A program made the position numbers and the translations under genes. Under the pieces are notes generated by a model, which had not been told where the DNA came from, did no database searches, and saw nothing but the letters and a program-made list of their open reading frames with translations. Source: Schistosoma haematobium (lineage: Eukaryota; Platyhelminthes; Trematoda; Strigeidida; Schistosomatidae). Taken from it: a stretch of 64,000 nucleotides of DNA. Below are positions 11,851 through 22,202 of this stretch, piece after piece (the stretch's first letter is position 1; every line of letters begins with the position of its first letter). The DNA lies in the NCBI RefSeq assembly GCF_000699445.3, contig NC_067198.1, positions 6,358,801-6,422,800 of the forward strand, given 5' to 3'.

Positions 11851-12265
11851 ATATACATCGATAAAAGTGTTATAAAATTCTTTCAAAAGATTTCAATTTT
11901 TTTAAATTAAGCTCACATAAAACATAATCCATATTTAAATTATCCAGTTATGTAAACAACTCAATTTTACTAAACTCTTCAAAGAGTGTTAATGATAGAC
12001 ATCAAGGATAAGTCAGTTAATTAGTTAGTTACTGATATTTATTAAATCAGATATGTAAGATAAACTATTATCATTAATTAACCTGTCATGAGTTCATCTA
12101 GGTGATTATAATTAATTCATTATTTCAAATATTAATCAATATAAACCAAGTCGATATTATAATATAACTATGAAAATATTTTGTCATATTAAAGAAATCA
12201 ACATGTATCCATCATTCTTTTATTCAGATCCATCAGTTTATAGATGAGGTAATAAACATTATTAA
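11851..12265. other. No gene seen
   Basis: Very AT-rich spacer. Confidence 0.4.
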
Positions 12266-12267
12266 CA

Positions 12268-12600
12268 TTAAATTCATTTGATGTTGTTTACTTAAATCTT
12301 CCCATTAATATTTTGGACTGCGATTGATCAGTCTGTTATTGGCATATGTGCATACTGTGCGGACTACCTCGATATTGCCCTAAGTCACAAGCTTTATAAA
12401 CAAAGATGGATAGTGACTAGCAATGGAATTCAGGATGTGTGTTTCATCCTATTTGGGACTCGTCAGTTGAATGCACCTGCATCCGAGTTGACGTTCATTC
12501 CGGGACTCGAACCCAGTACCGTTCTCTTCAAACGCCATCGCGATATCCACTTAACTACGAAGTCCTTATAGCCACTTGCTTGTGCAATGGGGTGGAGTTT
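12268..12600 (-). mobile_element. Sm-alpha-like SINE, nearly complete
   Basis: On the minus strand: a tRNA-like head with B-box GGTTCGAGTCC, a CAACTCGGATGCAGG arm, a hammerhead block (12428-12472), the flank ATTCCATTGCTAGTCACTAT, then a tail ending GGAAGATTTAAGTAAAC. This is the best copy of the family in the window. A second, 5'-truncated copy follows immediately in the same orientation at 12601-12760, forming a head-to-tail dimer. Confidence 0.75.
12428..12472 (-). ncRNA. Sm-alpha-type hammerhead motif
   Basis: The minus strand reads ATTCAA, CTGACGA, GTCC/GGAT stem II, GAAAC, ACAC, ATC cleavage triplet, CTGAAT. All core bases are kept. Stem I pairs AUUCA/UGAAU with one A-C mismatch beside the core. 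The stem III closing pair is lost (C opposite A), so activity is uncertain. Confidence 0.6.
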
Positions 12601-12760
12601 AAATTCATTTGATATTGTTTACTTAAATCTTCCGATTGATGTTTAGGACTGCAATTGATCAGTCTCTTATTGGCATATATGCATACTGTACGTATTGAAT
12701 CGATATTGCCTTAAGTCGCAATCATTATAAGCAAAGATGGATAGTGGCTACAAATTAACT
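12601..12760 (-). repeat. Sm-alpha-like SINE, truncated tandem copy
   Basis: Repeats the tail of 12268-12430 (from TTAAATTCATTTGATATTG to GCAAAGATGGATAGTGGC) and stops before the ribozyme. Confidence 0.7.
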
Positions 12761-12829
12761 AGCTCAAAAAATTTTATAGATGAATGTCAAATTTTATAAA
12801 TGAGATGAAGTAAATAAAGATAATGAGGA

Positions 12830-12985
12830 ACAGTAGTAAGAATGATATCACTCTGGATAATAAATCAAACTAGGGTAAGTTTAATGTAAGTATAAATTGT
12901 TTTCAAATATACAAATAGGAGTATGAATTTTTGTATAATTACGCCTTCAGTAAATCTAAGTATTTGCTCTTTTACAATTAAATGA
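12830..12985 (-). mobile_element. Penelope-like element, 3' fragment
   Basis: Resembles the region just beyond the GIY-YIG domain of the element at 30360-31630 (shared CACTCTGGATAATAAATCA and following sequence). Non-coding remnant. Confidence 0.5.
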
Positions 12986-12999
12986 ATACTAAAAAGTCC

Positions 13000-13470
13000 C
13001 TATTGTCATATATATGTCAAGTCCTCCTTAGTGTTGATAAAATTCTATTGATCACATTACAATGTGGCTTTTATTCTAAGTGACTTGATATAGTATCCAC
13101 GATGTTGGCATAATAGATAGTGGTTATAGGAAGTCGAAAGGAAACCTTGAACGAAGGTTGCGTGTTGATCCATAGAGTCTGCTTGGCACTATGAAGGATT
13201 TAACATACATGACATTGGTAACCATCCAATGCTCAATTAGTCGTAAATACACATTACTACTACACGAAGTTATTCGCGTCTTAATAGCTATGTTATAACA
13301 TATCTGACAATGAAGTTAGACGGCATAGGATTGTGTCGTCCAGGGAGTATCAGTCCGCTCAATACTACAGGTAGATTTCATTGAGAGTGCCAAACAGGCA
13401 CGAGAGCTTGGCCAAGCAGGGTTTCATATTGTATATCCCGGACCACTACCTTACTATGTTCGTTCTGTAT
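13000..13470. repeat. SINE-B copies, inverted arrangement
   Basis: Contains the tail block (TATTGATCACATTACAATGTGG), a diverged head, an oppositely oriented tail piece (ACATACATGACATTGG), and another head-like GC-rich part (GGGAGTATCAGTCCGC). These match pieces of 41258-41600 in alternating orientation. Confidence 0.5.
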
Positions 13471-13474
13471 AACT

Positions 13475-13940
13475 TTTATGCAAACCAAAAAGCCAAGTCA
13501 AGATCAAACTTAAGGTATGTTTGACAGTGGAAGAAGATAGGTACTTGTCACCTGTTTTTAGTGGGTCATTTAACTGATATCCAAGTCATAATGAATCTTC
13601 CATACACATGTGAGTTCACACACACATAGAAATCAATATGAATATTACTGATTTACAAAATGATACATTGTCATTATTTTGTATTTCTAAAGCTTATATT
13701 AATAGTTTTAGACAAGGTGTATACTTCAACTGATCTCATCATAACAAAACATGACTCTAAAGCAATGTTTCTTTGATAAACTATCATTTCTTGGGGTGAT
13801 GGGTATCATCAATATTCAACATAACATATCTATCGATCAACAAACATAAACTCATAGAAACTAATTTACATTGTTAACTTTTATATAATTTAATTTTGAT
13901 TTAACTGCTTCCATAAAGAATATCAACATTAAATTAATTT
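13475..13940. other. No gene seen
   Basis: AT-rich spacer. Confidence 0.35.
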
Positions 13941-13943
13941 ATG

Positions 13944-14184
13944 AGATAGTAACTCAGTGAATATAATGGTGGACATATGGCTCAATTTCGTGGAGTAGTT
14001 GAAGTTAGACATTAACACCGATGAATGCCGACCAGTTCAGTGGTCTAAAGGTTAAGCGTTCGTGCGCGAGACAGATAGGTCCTGGGTTTGGATCCCGCGA
14101 GTGGTCTAGCTTCAAATGACTCATGATCTCAACTACTGAAATAACTATAATATCCAAAAAAGCCCCTTCTGATACTAATCAACA
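13944..14184 (+). repeat. Hammerhead-SINE copy with ribozyme deleted
   Basis: The tRNA-like head is preserved (CAGTGGTCTAAAGGTTAAGCG, then GGGTTTGGATCCCGCGAG). Sequence jumps from the B-box region straight to GTGGTCTAGCTTC, so the whole ribozyme is missing. It sits directly upstream of the intact copy at 14206-14585. Confidence 0.7.
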
Positions 14185-14205
14185 TATGCTCACAAAAGAC
14201 TAGAT

Positions 14206-14585
14206 TCAAGAGGTATTTCGTAGAGTTCTAGTGAGAAGTCGTGTCCAGTGGAGTTCAACCGGGTCTATAGTCACATAGTAACTCACGGAAAATAGTGGTG
14301 GACGGTGGTGCAATTTCATGGATTGGTTGAAGTTAGACATCAACACTATTGAATGCTAACTGGCTCAGTGGTCTTGAGGTTAAGCGTTGGTACGCGAGAC
14401 CGATAGGTCATGGGTTGGTATCTCGCAATGCGGGATCGTAGATGCGCACTGCTGAAGAGTCCCATACCAGGACGAAACGACTGTCCAGTTCTTCCAGGTT
14501 TCTCATGGTAGTCTAGCTTCGATTGACTCATGACCTCAACTATTGAAATCACCATAATGTCCACAAAACCCCTTCTGATATTAAA
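14206..14585 (+). mobile_element. Hammerhead-SINE, young subfamily copy 1
   Basis: Full-length: AAGAGGTATTTCGTAGAG start, middle block, tRNA-like head (TGGCTCAGTGG, weak B-box GGGTTGGTATC), hammerhead (14446-14491), ACAAAACCCCTTCTGATA end. It is almost identical over more than 300 bp to 22203-22555 (plus) and to the reverse complement of 19382-19705, so the three copies arose recently. Confidence 0.85.
14446..14491 (+). ncRNA. Hammerhead ribozyme, core intact
   Basis: GCACTG, CTGAAGA, GTCC-CATACCA-GGAC, GAAAC, GACT, GTC (predicted cleavage after 14485), CAGTTC. Stem II is perfect and stem I has one mismatch (C opposite U). Confidence 0.75.
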
Positions 14586-14679
14586 TAAATATTCGTTTTC
14601 TCAGATAAATAATTGTTGCCATGACAACTAAATAAAAAAAAACAAAGAAACGAATATTTCATCTCGAAACACAAAACTA

Positions 14680-14684
14680 ACCTG
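14680..14684 (-). promoter_or_regulatory. Splice donor of the Asn-rich exon
   Basis: Minus strand CAG|GTTAGT, in frame after residue 283. The boundary falls between 14682 and 14681. Confidence 0.65.
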
Positions 14685-15530
14685 ATATATTGTTTCTTCA
14701 ATTGGTTGATATATAGGTAACATATCATTATCTTTCATTTTTCTATTAGAATTTAATTGTTGATTACTATTATTATTATTATTATTATTATTATTATCAA
14801 TTAATTTGTTTTCATTCGTTTTTATATTTATACGTGGATCTAATTTAGATAAAATTAATTCATTATCAGTTAATTCATATAAATACATATCAGTAGTATT
14901 GAATTGTGATTCATTATTGTATTTATCCAATGATGAATTGTGAAATTTCGATGTGATTAATTTGCATTTACTTTGAATAGGGGAATAATTTTTATTGATT
15001 ATTGTTGTTGTTTTACTACTAGCTAATTGTAAATGAGTATTATATGTTGAATAATTTGGTTTAATTGGTATAATTTTGTTAGAATTCATTGTATTATCAA
15101 TATTATTATTATTATCATTATCATTATTATCATCATTATTATCGATATAATTGGTACTTGATAATTTACATCGATCTAACCAATACTGACGTGTTCTACT
15201 TGGTGTTTCATAGATAATTTGTGTTTTTCCATCAAGTGTATGATTAATTCGTACACGATTATTATGACTTGATCGACTTGTGTTTAAATTATTATGATTA
15301 TTATCATCATTATCGTAATTACTCTGTCCCATATCTATAGCATTGATAATATTTCTATGGTGATATGTAGGGAAATTATGAGCCATATGTAATTGTGTTA
15401 AATAATTTAATCCGTATGATTCTGATTGATAATTACTCAATAAATCTTGATGCCGTTTCACATTAGGTGAATTTGAATAAGTCGGTGTAAAGTAACCAGT
15501 TTGTCGAATAGTATTGCGATTAAATTCCAT
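14682..15530 (-). CDS. Asn-rich hypothetical protein, 5' coding exon (283 codons)
   Basis: I do not recognise this protein. The minus-strand frame starts at an ATG at 15530, preceded in frame by TAA about 36 bases upstream. It runs 283 whole codons to a strong donor CAG|GTTAGT at 14682/14681, with phase 0. Past the donor the frame continues 17 codons to a stop at 14628, and that part is best read as intron. Composition is Asn-, Ser-, Tyr- and Ile-rich. Residues 72-82 and 131-146 are Asp/Asn runs, and a nine-Asn run at 246-254 is encoded by an ATT microsatellite. The less repetitive parts are residues 1-70, 92-127 (GKTQIIYETPSRTRQYW) and 210-232 and may be the conserved ones. There is no signal peptide or membrane segment. 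An AG after a C-run at about 15543 could alternatively be a splice acceptor, making this an internal exon. Downstream exons were not found. Confidence 0.7.
14767..14797. repeat. (ATT)n microsatellite inside coding sequence
   Basis: About ten ATT units on plus, read as AAT (Asn) codons on the minus strand. It encodes the nine-Asn run of the exon above. Confidence 0.85.
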
Positions 15531-15946
15531 GTTTGTTTGTTTGTTGCTGCTTTTTTTGGGGGGGTGTTTATTTATCGCTTATACAAGAAAAATATCTACA
15601 TAGAACCAATAGTGTTAACTATTAACCACATGTATCAAATGAATAAGTAACAAATTTGAATAGTGTGTATTCTCATATTATTGATTTTTTGGTTAAAATC
15701 GGTTGTTCTCTTTATATACACACATGGACACCTCTAATATAAGTAATACAATATCTATACTGAAAAGTGATTTCATAGAGCATTATACTTTATTTATTCA
15801 TATGCACCTCTGATTGAGTGATCATCATGAGGTTTTTTTCTAAAAAATACATGTCTCTATGTTACTGAGTGTGTGTGTGTGTTAAAGTATAGGTACTGTG
15901 TAACTATGTCATATATACATATTTATCATCTGAGTGAAATCACATG

Positions 15947-16016
<70 letters not shown>

Positions 16017-16415
16017 TGTATGTGTGTAGAACAATTTGTTAATATATATGTACAAACAAACTACAGTTTGAAATGTGTAAGCAAAAGTGGTTGCTAACTG
16101 AATTTTAATAATTTCTGTTTCATATATATATAAATGAACAAGCTACTGTCCCATTAACTGACAAATGTAATATATCGGTGTTTGTTTATCAAAAATGTGT
16201 GATATGTATTTCATTAATTTAATTGTGACTGGTTAATATTATGTTAGCCAATCAAAGATCCTTCTTCTAAATTCACCATCATTTATACTTTGATAACAGA
16301 ACATTGGTGAACCAATATTCTTTTTTTAAAGAATCGAAAGAATTTTCACCAAATTTCATTGTTGAACTTGAGTATAGATTATGTAAGATTTGAAGTATAG
16401 AAATAAAAAAATAAT
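15531..16415. other. AT-rich 5' flank of the Asn-rich gene
   Basis: No other gene seen. Contains the homopolymer pair TTTTTTT GGGGGGG at about 15551-15564 and the TA microsatellite at 15952-16012. A promoter could not be identified. Confidence 0.4.
15952..16012. repeat. (TA)n microsatellite
   Basis: About 60 bases of uninterrupted TA repeats. Confidence 0.9.
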
Positions 16416-16419
16416 TTTA

Positions 16420-16612
16420 ACAAGAAAAGATAAATAGTGACTAGCAGTGGAATACAGGACGAACATTTCATCCTATTTGGGACTGGTTAGATGGATGTAC
16501 CTAATTCCCAGAGTTGATATTGACTTTGAGACTTGGACCCAGTACCATTCGCTTCAAACGCCATCTCGTTCTCCGCTAATCTACTGAGTCCTGATAGCCA
16601 CATTTGCTAACA
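16420..16612 (-). repeat. Sm-alpha-like SINE, decayed
   Basis: Minus-strand tRNA-like head and arm, then a broken hammerhead (CTAACCA instead of CTGANGA, GAAAT instead of GAAAC). Predicted inactive. A plus-strand tail of the same family follows at 16615-16690. Confidence 0.6.
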
Positions 16613-16614
16613 AC

Positions 16615-16690
16615 AGCCTGATCAATTGCAATCCTAAATAACAATGGGAAGATACAAACAAACAATACCAAGTGAATTAATAATCTTAAC
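16615..16690 (+). repeat. Sm-alpha-like SINE tail, opposite orientation
   Basis: CTGATCAATTGCAATCC ... GGGAAGATACAAACAAAC matches the family tail on plus, making a head-to-head pair with 16420-16612. Confidence 0.6.
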
Positions 16691-16704
16691 AGCTTTAAAT
16701 ATAC

Positions 16705-16980
16705 AAGCCGTAGTTCAACCACGTAAATTGTGAAACACATATTCACCAAATATATTGCAATATGGTTGTGCAATATTACAAATTAATTTGAGTTTAGACA
16801 TGTAAACTAATAAACTGCAATTTAGTGGTCTAGAGATTAAGCGCCTATGCATGAGAATGAGGGTTGTGGATCAGATTCCTTATGATGAAGTTGTAGATGA
16901 GCCCTATTAAAGAGTTACACATTTGAACGAATTCACTGTTCAGTGCTTCACGGTTTTCAGTTGTTGTTTTACTGTGGCCG
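16705..16980 (+). repeat. Hammerhead-SINE subfamily copy (empty target site)
   Basis: Nearly identical to the two halves flanking the retroposon at 9975-10456. Here TATTGCAATAT at 16753-16763 is uninterrupted, which gives the pre-insertion state. The ribozyme region is degenerate. Confidence 0.8.
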
Positions 16981-16984
16981 ATCA

Positions 16985-17940
16985 ATGAAATTAAAATGTT
17001 CCCATATACCCACATCATAATTATGTAATTTAAGAAAGATACTTTTTTGCTTTGACGAATTTATCTTTTTTTATATTAAACTATCAAGTAAGTGAATAGT
17101 TTTAGATGTATTTTATAAAATTTTTAGTCGAGACTATAATTTATAAACGAACCAATCAGATATAAGATAACGAGTTATGTATTTTGGCGCGAAATTCCTT
17201 CATACATTTGGCTAAATAGAGTTTTGGCATTAAAGCTGATGTCAGTCCGTGATGAAAACCCTAAATATAATTTTTAACCCCAACCATCAACTGTAAATCA
17301 TAATTCTAACTGATTGATTATCCCCATTTAGCCCTAATTAGTAGGTGTGTGTATATTGAATAAGGGGAATTACGATGTAAATTACATTTAGACTAGCAGT
17401 TGCATTGACTAACATTAAAGACTAGGCACAAAGGTATTGGTTGCTACTCAATGACCCGTCACTTTGTTTAGAACTAATTGTCTTCAGTATAAACAAATAT
17501 TAAGTGAGAAAACTGGTGATTCGCGTATGGTCAGATATGTAGCCAACTAAATATCTAAAGTATAATAATTTACTCATAATTGACCTTTGTTCACACGTTT
17601 CATAAATTAGAATTGAAATTTAGTTACCCGTTTAATGTAGATTACACCAAAATTATAGATTGTAAATATGGACCACTTGATTATAACTGAATGGTCTTGA
17701 AACATCAAGTTAGTCAAGGGATCTGAAAACTTGTGATCTAGATCCATTAGAAATGCAATTCTTAAAAAAAATGATTGAAATCAAAAGAAAAGAAATAGTT
17801 ATTTTTCCACATTGAAGACACTGTAAATGATAGAACTTGGATCTCAGTGTTAATATCCACTCTGTGTATTGCTTTAAGTACCAATGTGTTGTCAACAACG
17901 AGATAACATATTTTCTGAAAAAAAATAAACAATTCAGGGT
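16985..17940. other. No gene seen
   Basis: AT-rich, without convincing coding frames. Confidence 0.4.
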
Positions 17941-17944
17941 CTAT

Positions 17945-18080
17945 CTAAACAGCTCTTTCATTCTAATATGACATTCTTCAGTAGTACCTATCTATGAGTC
18001 CACTTGAGATCGAACCCACTGCCTTCAGGCTTTGTAACAAGCGTCTAACCTTTAGACCACTGAGTTTGTATTTAATGGTT
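17945..18080 (-). repeat. Degenerate hammerhead-SINE fragment
   Basis: The tRNA-like arm is recognisable (AACCTTTAGACCACTGAG on plus). The ribozyme is reduced to TTCTTCAGTAGT-like remnants. Confidence 0.5.
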
Positions 18081-19260
18081 TATATCTTATAGAAATGATT
18101 ATAGGTTGAGTCAATGCAGATACAACACATAACTCTGCATATGTGCTTGGTCAAGATCAAACGTTAGGTGAATGCTATTGATATTTGAATCTATTAGCAG
18201 AGATTTGATTCAATTATCTGGAGGATATACGTATTAATGTATATATTGATGAGTTTGCATACATTTCAGTCAAATTCACCATCATAACTTGCTAATTCAT
18301 ACTCAGTCATAACACTCAAGTAATAGGTTAAGTTCGCTTGTAGAGAGCATTCATTTCAATATCACAATAGGATAAACAACAAAAGTTTATTTATTCATTT
18401 CATATGGAATAAACTAACCAATCAAAATTAATATGAACGACAAAATAAGTTTCTGCCTGTGTTTATTGTTGTTTTCTTGAAAACTGTGTTTTGTCAATTA
18501 AAAGTAATTTGTAAAAAACAAAGAAAGTAGGCAACAAATGTGTTTGTTTTCAATCTCTGTTATAACATAGCGCTGTATGGGATTTATTTATATATTTTTA
18601 TAAAACTGGTTCAACTTTCTATCAGCCATTAACGTCTGTTATAGTTGCGAAATTTTCGCTACATCATTAAACAATGTGGAATAACGGCTTATAAGGATGC
18701 CTGTTCAGTTATAGTTACGACAATTAAAGAGTAAGATGAATAAATTTGTGGCATCTATATATTACTGATTGATATGAGTAATCTGAAACTATCCAATTAT
18801 AATGAAAATGGACATTCGTAAGTTTATCGTATCGATGATAGAAACCTGTAAATTCAAGTGTCATGGTAAGTGGTTAACTGCTAGTCGACTGAACTAGTAT
18901 CCACTGGTTTGAATTGTTAACTTCAGTTAATTCGTGGTATTGTGCTATTCCTATTGGACTTGTACACGAACTGATGGGACTTAAATTATCAAGAACTGTC
19001 AGTTGAATTCCAAGAGCTTTCTCATGAGATTAGTCTCTAGTGAGAACGTGATTAGAAAAGTTTGCGGAGATTATTGAGTGATAATTGCCTAGCTAGGATT
19101 AGTTTGTGACATAAGCTAGGAAAGATAGCACTCTTAATAAATCAACATTTCAGGTGGGAATGACTGAAGCGATTAAAATAAATGAAGTTTCAAGTATTTA
19201 AAAGTGTTTATTGCTATCAAATATAGTTAATCAAGAAACTGTTTGGACACCTTAGCAATT
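18081..19260. other. No gene seen
   Basis: AT-rich spacer. A weak Sm-alpha-like resemblance near 18865-18990 was too faint to call. Confidence 0.4.
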
Positions 19261-19266
19261 AGAGCT

Positions 19267-19291
19267 TATGGCCTCATACGAGAACAAATCT

Positions 19292-19338
<47 letters not shown>

Positions 19339-19366
19339 GATAGATTTGTTCTCGTATGAGGCCATA
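19267..19366. repeat. Perfect long inverted repeat around a TA tract
   Basis: A 29-base arm at 19267-19295 (TATGGCCTCATACGAGAACA...) is repeated as its exact reverse complement at 19338-19366. The intervening about 42 bases are AT repeats that also self-pair. The whole could fold as a roughly 50-bp hairpin or cruciform. Confidence 0.9.
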
Positions 19367-19381
19367 TATACATATATATAA

Positions 19382-19705
19382 AGGGGTTTTGTGAACATTA
19401 TGGTAATTTCAATAGTTGGGATCATGAGTCAATCGAAGCTAGACTACCATGAGAAACCTGGAAGAACTGGACAGTCGTTTCGTCCTGGTATGGGACTCTT
19501 CAGCAGTGCGCATCTACGATCCCGCATTGCGAGATACCAACCCATGACCTATCGGTCTCGCGTACCAACGCTTAACCTCAAGACCACTGAGCCAGTTAGC
19601 ATTCAATAGTGTTGATGTCTAACTTCAACCAATCCATGAAATTGCACCACCGTCCACCACTATTTTTAGTGAGTTACTATGTGACTATAGACCCGGTTGA
19701 ACTCC
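19382..19705 (-). mobile_element. Hammerhead-SINE, young subfamily copy 2
   Basis: Minus-strand copy nearly identical to 14206-14585 and 22203-22555, with a few substitutions (for example TTTTTAGTGAG versus TTTTCCGTGAG). It lies between two TA microsatellites, and its 5' end is lost near 19705. Confidence 0.85.
19464..19509 (-). ncRNA. Hammerhead ribozyme, core intact
   Basis: Same sequence as 14446-14491, on the minus strand: CTGAAGA, GTCC/GGAC, GAAAC, GTC|CAGTTC. Confidence 0.75.
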
Positions 19706-19742
19706 ACTGGACATTAGGTTCAGTCGGCTCATGATGTCAACC

Positions 19743-19781
<39 letters not shown>
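19743..19781. repeat. (TA)n microsatellite
   Basis: Uninterrupted TA repeats. Confidence 0.9.
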
Positions 19782-19783
<2 letters not shown>

Positions 19784-20243
19784 CATTTTCTCAGATTTCT
19801 TTTCACAGGCATAGAAATACATGTACACAAAAATTCATTTATCGCTGTGAAGAAATAACACGGTCTCATTAACACAGTGATTATTTTGTTGTTGATATTA
19901 GAATGATGATAATATTTCGTATGTCAGTAACAAAAACTGATCATACTCATGATCGTCATTATTGATGATAATATTAATATTTCTATTATATTATAATGTA
20001 TACATTAAAAATCATTCATATTCAACATACGTTACATAAGACGACTTTCATTTGTATTTACATGCAAACGTTGATGTATGTGCGCACGTGGGTGACCTAT
20101 GATACGTTGTAAAAAAATTTTTTAGATTTAATTATTTTTCTATGGCAACAAAAAAGAAATAGAAATGTGGTATCGTGAACTAAAATGGACAATTGTATAA
20201 TGATTTATGGGAGAGTGAATTTTGATTGGTTAATTGATCGTGG

Positions 20244-20245
<2 letters not shown>
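19782..20245. other. No gene seen
   Basis: AT-rich spacer. Confidence 0.35.

Positions 20246-20247
<2 letters not shown>

Positions 20248-20287
<40 letters not shown>
20248..20287. repeat. (TA)n microsatellite
   Basis: Uninterrupted TA repeats. Confidence 0.9.
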
Positions 20288-20288
<1 letters not shown>

Positions 20289-20654
20289 TTACGCAAAAAC
20301 ATTTCATTATTTTTCAATTCTTTGGTAGCCAACTAGTTGACAGATGTCATTCATGAAATTTCTACAAAGAAAATGAGGAAAGAAAGTTGAATATGATGTG
20401 ATATGACAGTTGTGGTCTTTTTTAGGATACTTCTACTAAAAAAAAACTAAAATTAGGTAACATTGTTTCAAAAAGAAATTTCGTTATATGCACTGAAGTG
20501 TCTTTCTTTTACTTGTAGTTGTATAGATCTTCCTGTTGTAACTAATTATTCTCTTTTGGAATATTTACATCCTTTTAGTATTGCATCAATATTGCTATTA
20601 GGTTACAAGCTCCTTTGGACAGTTATTTGGTTCGTTTCCAATAGCTAGGTAGAA

Positions 20655-20790
20655 AAAAACGTTAGGTGTTCGAGGTGAAGGGTACTTTGCTCGAGTCCAA
20701 GTATGATTGTTAGTACTGTATAGAGGTACACCCATATATCAAGTCCCAGATAAGATGAATTGCGCATCCTGGATCCTGCTTGTAGCCGCT
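20655..20790 (+). repeat. Sm-alpha-like SINE, decayed
   Basis: Plus-strand GCTCGAGTCC B-box-like site, then AGTCCCAGATAAGATGAA and CGCATCCTGGATCC aligned with the ribozyme block. The CTGANGA box is missing. Confidence 0.5.
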
Positions 20791-20929
20791 ATCAGAAAAA
20801 GTGTTTTTCTTTACCCACAAAGCATGACTTCCTTTTTTAAGCAATAATAAAATCCGTAGAAACACTTGGTAATTCTCAAGACAGTCTGTCATCAATAAGG
20901 TTTATGCAGCCAGTTAAAATTTTGTGAGA

Positions 20930-21260
20930 TCACAAATCGATCCAAGTTAGATAACTGCCGAAATTCTGGAAGCTTAGAACAACCACTTTTTCCTAGTATG
21001 GGACTGACCAGCAGTGTGCATCCACAACCCTACCAGAAATCGAACCAAGGACCACCAGTTCTAGTTGGGAGGTTTCGAACTGTAGATTGCTGAATCAATA
21101 TCCAATCCCTTACATGAATTTTTGACATTGGACAACTACCTTTCAGTGACATTGGTGGATTACTGCCTCACACCTGACATCGATGAAATCTATTCATCAC
21201 AGTTTCTCACTGGAACTGATAATTATCTCTCAGAATTAGTCACTCGTGATCATATGATTA
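20930..21260 (-). repeat. Old hammerhead-SINE copy
   Basis: Collinear with the family over most of its length, but heavily mutated. Core remnants on plus read CTAGTATGGGACTGACCAGCAG. Confidence 0.55.
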
Positions 21261-21264
21261 ATAT

Positions 21265-22065
21265 TAGTATAGAAGATCTCTGCAAATTGTTGAATTTCAT
21301 ATTTCACATCACCATCTGATTTCGTAGCCTTCACAAATCTCTTGTAATCTATATTATTATAATTATTGGACCATTCAGGCTTTGATTTTGTTTAGTCGAT
21401 TACAACTCGTTTGTTTTCCATCCAATTAACTTTATATCTTGCTGCACTGTAAGACAATTTACAATAATACTAATAATTGATTGAATAATTGACTTGAAGA
21501 TTTGTGGTGATATTTCATATTATCTAGAGATTTTCCCATGTGATAACTTGAATAATGTAGGACTGAAATTATGAGGGATCCTCGTAATTTCTCAAAAATA
21601 TCTTCAAAAGTCTACAAAAAGTATTTTAAAAATCTTTAAGAAAATTCTAGATGGATTTTGTCTTCATCGTTCTAACTTGAAGACAACCGATTTTGACATC
21701 AGATTTAAAAAGCTTTTCAGAAACATATAGGATCCCGAGGCTACGGATGGTCTAATGGGTACTCTCATTTTCTGAGTATAAACTAACATCCTAAGCAAAG
21801 CTTCTTCTGATTCACATTCTCAGAGTTTGCTTCATAGTTGGATTTGAACTGAAATGATGTACTCCAACTGTTCGCATATCTCTAAAACATGCTTCATACT
21901 GAAGGAAAGGTTTAACCGATCAAAATATCACCAAATATACTGATTTACACCATACATTCTCTTGAAACAAGAGAAAAACACCAATGCCTTAATACAAGTG
22001 GAGGGAATTACTAGTGACAAAAATGACTGACACATAATATATGCATATTTTTCACCATAAAGAAA
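21265..22065. other. No gene seen
   Basis: AT-rich spacer. Confidence 0.4.
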
Positions 22066-22074
22066 AATTATCAG

Positions 22075-22197
22075 AAGGGGTTTTGTGGTGATTTTAGAAG
22101 TTTTATAGTTGGATTCATGAGTCAATTGAAGCTATACCAACATGGAAAACCTGAAAGCACTGGGCAGCCGTTTCGTCTTAGTGTGGGACTCCTCAGC
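22075..22197 (-). repeat. Hammerhead-SINE 3' half, truncated
   Basis: Tail and most of the ribozyme on minus. The sequence stops inside the first core box (plus strand GACTCCTCAGCA), where the young copy at 22203 begins in the opposite orientation. Confidence 0.65.
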
Positions 22198-22202
22198 ATG
22201 CT

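Noticed and set aside
14346..14564. The same roughly 60-residue open frame recurs at 14346-14564, 19391-19609 and 22367-22552
   Set aside because: It runs antisense through the SINE head and ribozyme in all three places. Conservation follows from the repeat being young, not from coding.
14628..14681. Last 17 codons of the Asn-rich open frame as a true C-terminus
   Set aside because: A consensus donor CAG|GTTAGT precedes them in phase, and the peptide beyond is hydrophobic and unlike the rest, so they are read as intron.
15873..16097. Open frame of 74 codons
   Set aside because: Its middle is a TA microsatellite translated as Tyr-Ile repeats.
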